Both the position numbers and the translations under genes were made by a program. From Amycolatopsis palatopharyngis (GTDB lineage Bacteria > Actinomycetota > Actinomycetes > Mycobacteriales > Pseudonocardiaceae): a DNA stretch of 34,882 bases. Positions within the stretch are counted from its first letter, which is position 1. Each line of letters begins with the position of its first letter. This document shows positions 22,477 to 29,331 of this stretch, one piece after another. Below the pieces are notes generated by a model, which saw only the letters and a program-made list of their open reading frames with translations, ran no database searches and was not told the DNA's origin. The stretch spans positions 1 to 34,882 of the forward strand of contig NZ_PQHZ01000058.1 in the NCBI RefSeq assembly GCF_003385185.1, given 5' to 3'.

Positions 22477-24321
22477 CTACTTGCTGGGGTCGCGAACCGC
22501 TCCGGTGTCTGCCGAAGTGGCCATGCGGGCGTACGCGCGTAATGCGGCGGTGATCGGCCGTTGCCGGTCCACCGGCTGCCACGGCCGCTCGCTGGCCTCC
22601 ATCTTGGCCCTGCGTTCGGTGAGCACCTGCGGGTCCACGAGCAACTCCAGCGTGCGCTCGTGGACGTCGAGCAGGATCTCGTCGCCGTCCTGCACGAGCC
22701 CGATCAAGCCGCCTGCCGCCGCCTCGGGAGAGATGTGGCCCACCGAGATCCCGGATGAGCCACCGGAGAACCGGCCGTCGGTGATCAACGCGCACTTCTT
22801 CCCGAGACCAGAGCCTTTGAGGAACGCCGTCGGATGCAGCATTTCCTGCATACCCGGTCCACCGGCAGGCCCCTCGTAGCGAATCACCAGCACCTCACCG
22901 GGCTGGATCTTCTTGCCCAGAATCGCCGAAACGGCCTCCTCCTGGCTTTCCAGCACCCGTGCCGGGCCCTGGAACCGCCACAGAGACTCGTCGATACCGG
23001 CCGACTTGATGACCGCCCCGTTCTCGGCGAGGTTTCCGCGCAGGATGGCGAGCCCGCCGTCCACGGTGTAGGCGTGCTCGACGTTACGGATGCACCCGTT
23101 CTCGGCGTCGGTGTCCAGAGAGGACCAGCGGTTCTCGGTGGAGAACGCCTCCGTCGTGCGCACTCCTCCCGGCGCGGCATGGAACAGTTCCAGGGCGGTC
23201 TCCGAGGGGGACTCGGCCCGGATGTCCCAGGTGGACAACCACTCCTGGAGGGTCGGCGTGTGCACGGAGGTGACATCGGAGTGCAACAGCCCGCCCCGGT
23301 ACAGCTCACCGAGGATGGCGGGAATGCCGCCCGCCCTGTGCACGTCCTCCATGTGGTAGTCCGAGTTGGGTGCCACTTTGGACAAGCAGGGCACGCGGCG
23401 GCCGATCTCGTCGATATCGGAGATCGTGAAGTCGATCTCGCCCTCCTGTGCGGCGGCGAGGATGTGCAACACCGTGTTGGTGGACCCGCCCATGGCCATG
23501 TCGAGCGCCATCGCGTTGTTGAACGCGTGCTTGTTCGCGATGGAGCGGGGCAGCGCGCTGTCGTCGTCCTCGCCGTACCAGCGCCTGCAAAGCTCGACCA
23601 CCGTCCGGCCCGCGTCGCTGAACAGGGTTCGTCGTGCGGCATGAGTGGCGAGCGTGGAACCGTTGCCGGGCAGCGAGAGCCCGAGTGCCTCGGTGAGGCA
23701 GTTCATCGAGTTCGCGGTGAACATGCCGGAGCAGGAGCCGCAGGTCGGGCACGCCGAACGCTCCACCTCGGACAGCCCTGCCTCGTCGACGGCCGAGTTG
23801 GCCGAGGCCGAGATCGCGGTGATCAGGTCGGTGGATGGGTGGGCGACACCGTCCAGCACCACGGCCTTGCCGGCCTCCATGGGGCCGCCGGACACGAACA
23901 CCACCGGGATGTTCAGCCGCATCGCCGCGTTGAGCATGCCGGGGGTGATCTTGTCGCAGTTGGAGATGCACACCAGCGCGTCCGCCTGGTGCGCGTTGAC
24001 CATGTACTCGACGGAATCCGCGATGATCTCGCGCGAGGGCAGCGAGTAGAGCATCCCGCTGTGTCCCATCGCGATTCCGTCGTCGACGGCGATGGTGTGG
24101 AACTCCCTGGCGACTCCGCCCGCCTCCCGGACGCCTTCGGCGACGATTTCGCCGAGGTCCTTGAGGTGCACGTGGCCGGGCACGAACTGGGTGTAGGAGT
24201 TGGCGATGGCGACGATCGGCTTGCCGAAGTCGCTGTCGGTCATTCCGGTGGCGCGCCAGAGGGAACGAGCCCCCGCGGCGTTGCGGCCGTGAGTGGTGGT
24301 GCGAGAGCGCAGCGCAGGCAT
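22477..24321 (-). CDS. ilvD: Dihydroxy-acid dehydratase
   Basis: A 614-residue Fe-S dehydratase that converts 2,3-dihydroxy-isovalerate and -methylvalerate to the 2-keto acids of valine and isoleucine. Cluster cysteines are visible in VCISNCDKITPG (C118, C122) and CPTCGSCSGMF (C191, C194, C197). The segment FVPGHVHLK has Gly where the [2Fe-2S] class has Cys, and the length is near E. coli IlvD (616), so it belongs to the E. coli-like [4Fe-4S] class. The ATG at 24321 is chosen for the standard start MPALRSRTTT and an AGGTGAG Shine-Dalgarno sequence upstream. The 196-base leader contains a structured element shared with ilvB. It is transcribed away from ilvBNC. Confidence 0.96.
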   Translation of the reverse strand: MPALRSRTTTHGRNAAGARSLWRATGMTDSDFGKPIVAIANSYTQFVPGHVHLKDLGEIVAEGVREAGGVAREFHTIAVDDGIAMGHSGMLYSLPSREIIADSVEYMVNAHQADALVCISNCDKITPGMLNAAMRLNIPVVFVSGGPMEAGKAVVLDGVAHPSTDLITAISASANSAVDEAGLSEVERSACPTCGSCSGMFTANSMNCLTEALGLSLPGNGSTLATHAARRTLFSDAGRTVVELCRRWYGEDDDSALPRSIANKHAFNNAMALDMAMGGSTNTVLHILAAAQEGEIDFTISDIDEIGRRVPCLSKVAPNSDYHMEDVHRAGGIPAILGELYRGGLLHSDVTSVHTPTLQEWLSTWDIRAESPSETALELFHAAPGGVRTTEAFSTENRWSSLDTDAENGCIRNVEHAYTVDGGLAILRGNLAENGAVIKSAGIDESLWRFQGPARVLESQEEAVSAILGKKIQPGEVLVIRYEGPAGGPGMQEMLHPTAFLKGSGLGKKCALITDGRFSGGSSGISVGHISPEAAAGGLIGLVQDGDEILLDVHERTLELLVDPQVLTERRAKMEASERPWQPVDRQRPITAALRAYARMATSADTGAVRDPSK

Positions 24322-24363
24322 GAACTCACCTAGTGTCTTATTCGATGCGGCCGAAGGCCGGTG

Positions 24364-24451
24364 CTTATTCAAGAGTCGGGCTGTTCACGGCCCAGTGCTG
24401 TCAGGGCCCTCTCCGGACGGCCCCGTCTGCCGGCTTGTGAACAACCCTCCC
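24364..24451 (-). promoter_or_regulatory. Candidate structured RNA element in the ilvD leader
   Basis: On the minus strand GGGAGGG opens the element. Arm GGGTTGTTCAC (24447-24437) pairs with GTGAACAGCCC (24388-24378): 11 bp with one G-U. Inside, GACGG/CCGTC and GGCCC/GGGCC can form two smaller hairpins. The 3' flank is GACTCTTGAATAAG, ending 42 nt before the ilvD ATG. A second GAATAAG follows at 24343-24337 after a small hairpin. Arms and flank match the element upstream of ilvB (25271-25353), with compensatory changes. The role is inferred. Confidence 0.6.
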
Positions 24452-24517
24452 GAGTACCTGATGTCGAAACGGCCGGCGTGGGGTAGGCGCCTGCGGCCCG
24501 GTGGCGGTACTTCGAGA

Positions 24518-24997
24518 TTACTCCTCGCCGCCGCCTTCCTTCTTGGGCCCGGTGCGCAGGTCCTGCTCGGTGATCTCCTCGGTGATGCCGGTGGGATCGG
24601 GCACGGTTCCGCCGCTGACCAGTGACAGCACCGGAAGATGCCGGGCACGGACCGCGGGCAGGGCCACTTCGGTTCCGTCGACGGTCACGGCCTTCACCTT
24701 CGCGCCCTTCTTCATGGCCAGCCCCCGCAGTTCGGACCAGGGCAGCTCGCGCTCGCCGAACACGGTTCGCACGGTGAGGCCCTCGGTCGTCGCGGTCGTC
24801 CTCGTGCGGATCACCCAGACGGCCAGCGCGATCGGGACGAGGTAGAGCGCCTGCAGGCCCGGCAGCGCGAATGCGGCGGGCGTCACACAAATCGTCAGGA
24901 ACGCCACGGCCAGCATCGCGGTGGCAGGGATTCGGAAGATGGCCTTCCGGCCCTCGGCCGGGGCCTTACGCTGCGAGTTCTCCGCTTCCTGGTTCAC
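24518..24997 (-). CDS. PH-domain membrane protein (Rv3004/CFP6-like)
   Basis: A protein of about 159 residues. Two hydrophobic helices lie at about 24-41 and 45-62 (IPATAMLAVAFLTICVTPAA, LYLVPIALAVWVI). A bacterial PH-like domain follows: TEGLTVRTVFGERELPWSELRGLAM, then VKAVTVDGTEVALPAVRARHLPVL. The C-terminus is Lys/Glu-rich. The domain and location upstream of ilvB match M. tuberculosis Rv3004 as I recall it. The start is uncertain; GTG 24997 gives MNQEAENSQRK with AGGG just upstream, and GTG 25012 is an alternative. The frame stays open to 25309 but crosses the ilvB leader on the other strand. It is divergent from ilvB and lies upstream of ilvD on the same strand. Confidence 0.78.
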   Translation of the reverse strand: MNQEAENSQRKAPAEGRKAIFRIPATAMLAVAFLTICVTPAAFALPGLQALYLVPIALAVWVIRTRTTATTEGLTVRTVFGERELPWSELRGLAMKKGAKVKAVTVDGTEVALPAVRARHLPVLSLVSGGTVPDPTGITEEITEQDLRTGPKKEGGGEE

Positions 24998-25089
24998 CCT
25001 GTGATGGTGCACCGAACGGATTCGACACTGGTGAGCGGGGTTGCGGGTCCGATCGAGTGTCCAGTATCCGGAATCACGATCCCGCAGAG

Positions 25090-25119
25090 TTGACACTCTT
25101 GACAGCCAGCGATTAACGT
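25090..25119 (+). promoter_or_regulatory. ilvBNC promoter
   Basis: TTGACA at 25090-25095, an 18-nt spacer and TAACGT at 25114-25119 form the best sigma-A-type promoter in the window. A second TTGACA lies at 25099. The expected start of transcription, about 7-8 nt downstream, falls on the GTG of the leader peptide. Confidence 0.7.
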
Positions 25120-25126
25120 CGTGGGC

Positions 25127-25174
25127 GTGACACCGCAGACCGGCCTCGTACTTCCCAAGCGCGTCGACGCTTAG
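25127..25174 (+). CDS. ilvB leader peptide (15 codons)
   Basis: GTG at 25127 to TAG at 25172-25174 encodes MTPQTGLVLPKRVDA. The Leu-Val-Leu run, plus a later Val, are regulatory codons for branched-chain amino acids. It starts 7 nt after the -10 box, so the mRNA appears leaderless. Its last codons lie in the first arm of the pause hairpin (25161-25170). Stalling at Leu/Val codons when charged tRNA is short would change the fold and let RNA polymerase pass the terminator, as known for ilv attenuators in other actinobacteria. Confidence 0.72.
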   Translation: MTPQTGLVLPKRVDA

Positions 25175-25236
25175 GGAACAGCCTCTGCGTTGACGCGCGA
25201 CCCTCGTGCGACCTCTTCGGTCGGCGGGGGTTTTTT
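25161..25236 (+). promoter_or_regulatory. Transcription attenuator of ilvBNC
   Basis: GCGTCGACGC (25161-25170) pairs with GCGTTGACGC (25187-25196), 10 bp with one G-U and a 16-nt loop: the pause hairpin. A terminator follows at 25201-25236: CCCTCG/CGGGGG below an internal loop and CGACC-TCTTC-GGTCG above, then TTTTTT at 25231-25236. The alternative antiterminator pairing was not worked out by eye. This T run is the only strong one in the window. Confidence 0.78.
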
Positions 25237-25270
25237 GATGTCTGAACCTGCTGACCTGAACGAGTGAACC

Positions 25271-25353
25271 AGGAGGGTTATTCAGAACCGGCCGGGCGGC
25301 CCGCAGCATTGGTGAGGCTCGCTACGGACCTGAATAGCCCGACTATTGAGTAA
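25271..25353 (+). promoter_or_regulatory. Candidate structured RNA element in the ilvB leader
   Basis: AGGAGG opens the element. GGGTTATTCAG (25275-25285) pairs with CTGAATAGCCC (25330-25340): 11 bp with one G-U at the same place as in the ilvD element. The 44-nt interior can form CGGG-CGG-CCCG and a second weak hairpin. The conserved 3' flank is GACTATTGAGTAAG. It lies downstream of the attenuator terminator and 60 nt before the ilvB ATG, so it is present only in read-through transcripts or transcripts from a second promoter. A 29-codon frame (25264-25353) crosses it but is not conserved in the ilvD copy. Confidence 0.6.
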
Positions 25354-25412
25354 GACACAGTTACACCGCGACAGCTAACCCGAGTAGCACCGAGACCCAC
25401 GAGGCAGAACCG

Positions 25413-27281
25413 ATGACAAGCGCCACCTCGCGATCGGACACGAACGCCGGGTCGACGCCTGCGGGTGGAACTCCCGCCGCGTCGCCCAACCAGCCCGACT
25501 CCCGCCCGAAGCCCGCGCCACCGGCAGGCACCCCCGTCCGGGTGACCGGTGCGCAGTCGCTCGTGCGGTCCCTCGAGGCGGTAGGTGCCGAGGTCGTCTT
25601 CGGTATTCCCGGCGGCACGATTCTGCCTGCCTACGATCCACTGCTCGACTCCACGAAGGTTCGCCACGTGCTGGTGCGCCACGAGCAGGGGGCGGGACAC
25701 GCCGCGACCGGTTACGCGCAGGCCACCGGCAAGGTCGGGGTGTGCATGGCGACCTCGGGTCCAGGGGCGACCAACCTGGTGACCCCCCTCGCGGACGCCA
25801 ATATGGACTCGGTTCCCGTCGTGGCCATCACCGGCCAGCAGAGCCGTGCGCTGATCGGTACCGACGCCTTCCAGGAAGCCGACATCTGCGGCATCACGAT
25901 GCCGATCACGAAGCACAACTTCCTGGTCACCGATCCCGCCGAGATCCCCAGGGTGATCGCGGAGGCCTTCCACCTGGCCTCCACCGGCAGGCCGGGCCCG
26001 GTGCTGGTGGACATCCCCAAGGACGTCCTGCAGGAGCTGACCTCCTTCTCCTGGCCGACCGAGATGCGGCTGCCGGGCTACCGGCCCACCCTGCGCCCGC
26101 ACGGTAAGCAGGTTCGGGAGGCGGCCAGGCTGATCTCGGAGTCCCGCAGGCCGGTGCTCTACGTCGGGGGCGGCGTGATCAAGGCGAAGGCGTCCGCGCA
26201 GTTGCTCGAACTCGCGGAGGCAACGGGAATCCCCGTCGTCACGACGCTGATGGCGCGCGGTGCCTTCCCGGACTCGCACCGGCAGCATCTCGGAATGCCG
26301 GGAATGCACGGTTCTGTGGCCGCTGTCGCCGCGATGCAGCGTTCGGACCTGCTGATCGCTCTCGGCGCTCGGTTCGACGACCGCGTCACTGGTCAGCTCA
26401 GCTCCTTCGCGCCGGAAGCTACCATCGTCCACGCCGACATCGACCCCGCGGAGATCTCCAAGAACCGCAAGGCCGATGTGCCGATCGTCGGTGACTGCGC
26501 GGAGATCATCAACGACCTGATCGGTGCCGTGCGCAGTGAGGCCGAGCAGTCCGGCGGGCCCGACCTCGACGCGTGGTGGGTGCAGCTGAACTCGTGGCGG
26601 GACACGTTCCCCGCGGGTTACGAGTGGCCGGACGACGGTGCGCTCTCGCCGCAGTACGTCATCGAACGCATCGGGCAGCTCGTCGGGCCGGACGCGGTCT
26701 ACACGGCGGGTGTCGGGCAGCACCAGATGTGGGCAGCTCAGTTCATCAAGTACGAGCACCCGGCCACCTGGATCAACTCCGGCGGCCTCGGCACGATGGG
26801 CTTCGCGGTCCCGGCGGCGATGGGTGCGCAGTTCGGCTGCCCGGACAAGCAGGTCTGGGCGATCGACGGCGACGGCTGCTTCCAGATGACCAACCAGGAA
26901 CTCGCGACCTGCGCGATCGAGGGCGCGCCGATCAAGGTCGCCGTGATCAACAACGGCAACCTCGGCATGGTCCGGCAGTGGCAGAACCTCTTCTACTCGG
27001 AGCGGTACTCCAACACCGACCTCGGCACGCACAAGCACCGGATTCCCGATTTCACCCTGCTCGCCGAGGCACTCGGTTGTGCCGGGCTGCGCTGCGAGAG
27101 CAAGGAGGAGGTCGACGACGTCATCCAGCGCGCGATGGCCATCAACGACCGCCCCGTAGTGATCGACTTCGTGGTCGGCAAGGATGCCCAGGTGTGGCCG
27201 ATGGTGGCCGCGGGCACCGGCAACGACGAGATCATGGCCGCGCGGGGCATCCGCCCGCTCTTCGACGAGGATGAGATCTGA
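25413..27281 (+). CDS. ilvB: Acetolactate synthase large subunit
   Basis: A 622-residue TPP- and FAD-dependent catalytic subunit that condenses two pyruvates to acetolactate, or pyruvate and 2-ketobutyrate to acetohydroxybutyrate. The catalytic glutamate is E91 in RHEQGAGHAA. The TPP/Mg motif runs from GDGCFQMTNQE (about 486) to INNGNLGM. VFGIPGGTILP and TSGPGATN are further signatures. The first 40 residues are a Pro/Ala/Ser/Thr-rich low-complexity extension before the core. ATG 25413 has GAGG about 7 nt upstream. Its stop and the ilvN start share one base (TGATG), so the subunits are coupled. Control is by the upstream attenuator. Confidence 0.97.
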   Translation: MTSATSRSDTNAGSTPAGGTPAASPNQPDSRPKPAPPAGTPVRVTGAQSLVRSLEAVGAEVVFGIPGGTILPAYDPLLDSTKVRHVLVRHEQGAGHAATGYAQATGKVGVCMATSGPGATNLVTPLADANMDSVPVVAITGQQSRALIGTDAFQEADICGITMPITKHNFLVTDPAEIPRVIAEAFHLASTGRPGPVLVDIPKDVLQELTSFSWPTEMRLPGYRPTLRPHGKQVREAARLISESRRPVLYVGGGVIKAKASAQLLELAEATGIPVVTTLMARGAFPDSHRQHLGMPGMHGSVAAVAAMQRSDLLIALGARFDDRVTGQLSSFAPEATIVHADIDPAEISKNRKADVPIVGDCAEIINDLIGAVRSEAEQSGGPDLDAWWVQLNSWRDTFPAGYEWPDDGALSPQYVIERIGQLVGPDAVYTAGVGQHQMWAAQFIKYEHPATWINSGGLGTMGFAVPAAMGAQFGCPDKQVWAIDGDGCFQMTNQELATCAIEGAPIKVAVINNGNLGMVRQWQNLFYSERYSNTDLGTHKHRIPDFTLLAEALGCAGLRCESKEEVDDVIQRAMAINDRPVVIDFVVGKDAQVWPMVAAGTGNDEIMAARGIRPLFDEDEI

Positions 27282-27787
27282 TGACGAATCACACTCTGAG
27301 CGTCCTGGTGGAGAATGTCCCAGGTGTCCTCGCCCGCGTCTCGGGATTGTTCTCCCGCCGCGGATTCAACATCGAGTCCCTCGCAGTCGGGCCCACGGAG
27401 AACCCCGAGGTGTCCCGGATGACGATCGTGGTCGCCGTTGAGGAGCTACCGCTCGAACAGGTGACCAAACAGCTCAACAAGCTGGTCAATGTCATCAAGA
27501 TCGTGGAACTCGAACCGACCACCGCGGTGCGACGCGAGTTGCTGCTGGTGAAGGTCAGGGCAGATGCGACGGTGCGCAGCCAGGTGCTGGAGACCGTGCA
27601 CTTGTTCCGTGCCAAGGTGGTGGACGTCTCGCCGGAGGCGTTGACGATCGAGGCGACCGGCACCGGCGACAAGATCAACGCTCTGCTGCGCATGCTCGAG
27701 CCCTACGGGGTCCGCGAGCTCGTGCAGTCCGGCATGGTCGCGGTCGGCCGGGGTGCCCGGTCGATCACCGCCACCGGCACGCGCTGA
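27281..27787 (+). CDS. ilvN: Acetolactate synthase small (regulatory) subunit
   Basis: A 168-residue regulatory subunit that gives acetolactate synthase its valine feedback inhibition. The N-terminal ACT domain reads HTLSVLVENVPGVLARVSGLF and RRGFNIESLAVGPTE. The second half is the IlvN C-terminal domain, with RRELLLVKV and TGTGDKINALLRMLEPYG. The ATG overlaps the ilvB stop by one base. ilvC follows after 77 bases. Confidence 0.96.
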   Translation: MTNHTLSVLVENVPGVLARVSGLFSRRGFNIESLAVGPTENPEVSRMTIVVAVEELPLEQVTKQLNKLVNVIKIVELEPTTAVRRELLLVKVRADATVRSQVLETVHLFRAKVVDVSPEALTIEATGTGDKINALLRMLEPYGVRELVQSGMVAVGRGARSITATGTR

Positions 27788-27864
27788 GGCGTCCGGCGCT
27801 TCCCCGGCACCGATACCGCCACATACTGAGAATGTCAGAATCCGAAAGGAAGTAAGTACCCCTC

Positions 27865-28878
27865 ATGTCAGTCGAAATCTTCTACGACGACGATGCCGAC
27901 CTGAGCATCATCCAGGGACGCAAGGTCGCCGTGATCGGGTACGGCAGCCAGGGCCACGCGCACGCGCTGAGCCTGCGTGACTCCGGCGTCGACGTCCGCA
28001 TCGGTCTTCCCGAGGGGTCGAAGTCGCGGGCGAAGGCCGAGGACGAGGGCCTGAAGGTCCAGACCCCCGCGGAGGCGGCGAAGGAAGCCGACCTCATCAT
28101 GATCCTCGCGCCGGACACGAAGCAGCGCTTCATCTACAGCGAGGACATCGAGCCGAACCTGAAGGACGGCGACGCGCTGTTCTTCGGCCACGGCTTCAAC
28201 ATCCGCTACGACCTCATCAAGCCGCCGGCCAATGTGGACGTCGCGATGGTGGCCCCGAAGGGCCCTGGGCACCTGGTCCGCCGCCAGTTCGTGGACGGCA
28301 AGGGCGTTCCCGCCCTCATCGCCGTCGAGCAGGACCCGAGCGGCAACGCTCAGGCGCTCGCCCTCTCCTACGCCGCGGCGATCGGTGCCGCGCGGGCCGG
28401 GGTCATCAAGACGACCTTCACCGAGGAGACCGAGACCGACCTGTTCGGCGAGCAGACCGTGCTCTGCGGTGGCGCGTCCGCGTTGGTGCAGACCGGTTTC
28501 GAGGTGCTGACCGAGGCGGGCTATGCCCCGGAGATCGCCTACTTCGAGGTGCTGCACGAGCTCAAGCTGATCGTCGACCTCATGTACGAGGGCGGCATCG
28601 CCCGGCAGCGCTACTCGATCTCCGACACCGCGGAGTACGGCGACCTGACCCGTGGACCGCGGGTCATCACGCCGGAGGTCAAGGAGAACATGAAGAAGAT
28701 CCTGGGCGAGATCCAGGACGGCACGTTCGCCCGTGAGTGGGTCGCCGAGGACGAGGCGGGCAGGCCGAAGTACCGCGAGCTGCAGGCCGCGGGCGAGAAG
28801 CACCCGATCGAGGAGACCGGCAAGAAGCTGCGCGACCTGATGTCGTGGGTGGATCGCCCCATCACCGAGACGGCGTAG
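27865..28878 (+). CDS. ilvC: Ketol-acid reductoisomerase
   Basis: A 337-residue class I (short) enzyme that rearranges and reduces acetolactate to dihydroxy-isovalerate with NADPH and Mg2+. The Rossmann motif is VIGYGSQGHAHA (24-35). The loop after strand 2 (LPEGSKS) carries serines that usually bind the NADPH phosphate. The C-terminal knotted domain has the metal site, with EQTVLCGG, followed by YFEVLHELKLIVDL. A purine-rich AAAGGAAG lies 12 nt before the ATG, a longer spacing than usual. It is the last gene of ilvBNC and is followed by a large hairpin. Confidence 0.97.
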   Translation: MSVEIFYDDDADLSIIQGRKVAVIGYGSQGHAHALSLRDSGVDVRIGLPEGSKSRAKAEDEGLKVQTPAEAAKEADLIMILAPDTKQRFIYSEDIEPNLKDGDALFFGHGFNIRYDLIKPPANVDVAMVAPKGPGHLVRRQFVDGKGVPALIAVEQDPSGNAQALALSYAAAIGAARAGVIKTTFTEETETDLFGEQTVLCGGASALVQTGFEVLTEAGYAPEIAYFEVLHELKLIVDLMYEGGIARQRYSISDTAEYGDLTRGPRVITPEVKENMKKILGEIQDGTFAREWVAEDEAGRPKYRELQAAGEKHPIEETGKKLRDLMSWVDRPITETA

Positions 28879-28887
28879 TTCGGTTGC

Positions 28888-28935
28888 CCACCATGGCCAC
28901 CTCGGGGATGTGACGCCCCAAGGTGGCCATGGTGG
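28888..28935. terminator. Large hairpin terminator after ilvC
   Basis: CCACCATGGCCACCT (28888-28902) pairs perfectly with 28921-28935. After one C-A mismatch, GGGG/CCCC extends the stem to an 8-nt loop. No T tract follows. It starts 9 nt after the ilvC stop. The stem contains GGCCACCTCG, which also occurs in the terminator after leuB (34820-34829). Confidence 0.8.
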
Positions 28936-28951
28936 CCTCTCGGTGAACCGC

Positions 28952-28957
28952 TACCGT
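28952..28957 (+). promoter_or_regulatory. Putative -10 box of DUF397 gene
   Basis: TACCGT ends 6 nt before ATG 28964, a leaderless arrangement. It lies just past the ilvC terminator, which supports a separate transcription unit. Confidence 0.45.
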
Positions 28958-28963
28958 GGCGGC

Positions 28964-29236
28964 ATGAGCGAGCAACCGTCGCAGCCCGTCGACGACAAGG
29001 CGCACATCCGCCACGAGCTGGATCTGAGCAAGGCCGAGTGGATCCGGGCCGAGCCCGAGGGGGAGACGCTCGAGGACGCCGTCGAGTACGCCTTCGTTCC
29101 ACATACCGACGGCGTCACCTATGTGGCGATGCGCCAGTCCTCGAAGCCGGACGGGGTGATCCTCGTCTTCACACCGTCGGAGTGGGACGCCTTCGTGAAG
29201 GGCGTCAAGGACGGCGAGTTCGACGAACCCTGGTAG
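28964..29236 (+). CDS. DUF397 domain protein
   Basis: A 90-residue protein. AEWIRAEPEGETLEDAVEYAFV and the C-terminal DGVILVFTPSEWDAFVKGVKDGEFD pattern are the DUF397 signature; the exact phrase VFTPSEWDAF is typical. DUF397 genes usually lie beside an XRE-type regulator in Streptomyces and its relatives, and the pair controls differentiation or antibiotic production. No such regulator is adjacent here, so this is an orphan copy. The ATG at 28964 is chosen for the -10 spacing; an in-frame ATG at 28910 lies within the ilvC terminator. Confidence 0.85.
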   Translation: MSEQPSQPVDDKAHIRHELDLSKAEWIRAEPEGETLEDAVEYAFVPHTDGVTYVAMRQSSKPDGVILVFTPSEWDAFVKGVKDGEFDEPW

Positions 29237-29246
29237 CGCTGCCGCG

Positions 29247-29260
29247 CTTTCCCGGGAAAG
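29247..29260. repeat. CTTTCCCGGGAAAG palindrome, copy 1
   Basis: A perfect 14-bp palindrome 10 bases after the stop of the DUF397 gene. It shares its core with a longer palindrome 44 bases downstream. Confidence 0.8.
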
Positions 29261-29303
29261 TGCAAGAGGGCAAGCGCGTGACCTGGGGTGACAGTTTCCA
29301 GCG

Positions 29304-29327
29304 TCGCACTTTCCCGGGAAAGTGCGA
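29304..29327. repeat. GCACTTTCCCGGGAAAGTGC palindrome, copy 2
   Basis: A perfect 24-bp palindrome (the 20 bases named, plus TC and GA outside), ending 4 bases before the stop of the SDR gene. With copy 1 it lies between convergent genes. Without a loop it is an unusual terminator and might be a protein-binding site. Confidence 0.85.
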
Positions 29328-29331
29328 GACT

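Noticed and set aside
25264..25353. A 29-codon GTG-TAA frame across the ilvB structured element, possible second leader peptide
   Set aside because: The matching ilvD element has no start in the equivalent frame, and its interior length differs by 4 nt, so the frame is not kept. The conservation is in the pairing arms and flank, which points to RNA and not to a peptide.
24364..25353. T-box riboswitch upstream of ilvB or ilvD
   Set aside because: No T-box consensus sequence (AGGGTGGNACCGCG) and no specifier loop arrangement could be found; the GGAGGGTT resemblance is too short.
29244..29330. CRISPR-like repeat pair
   Set aside because: Only two copies of different length, both perfect palindromes, with no further units or cas genes.
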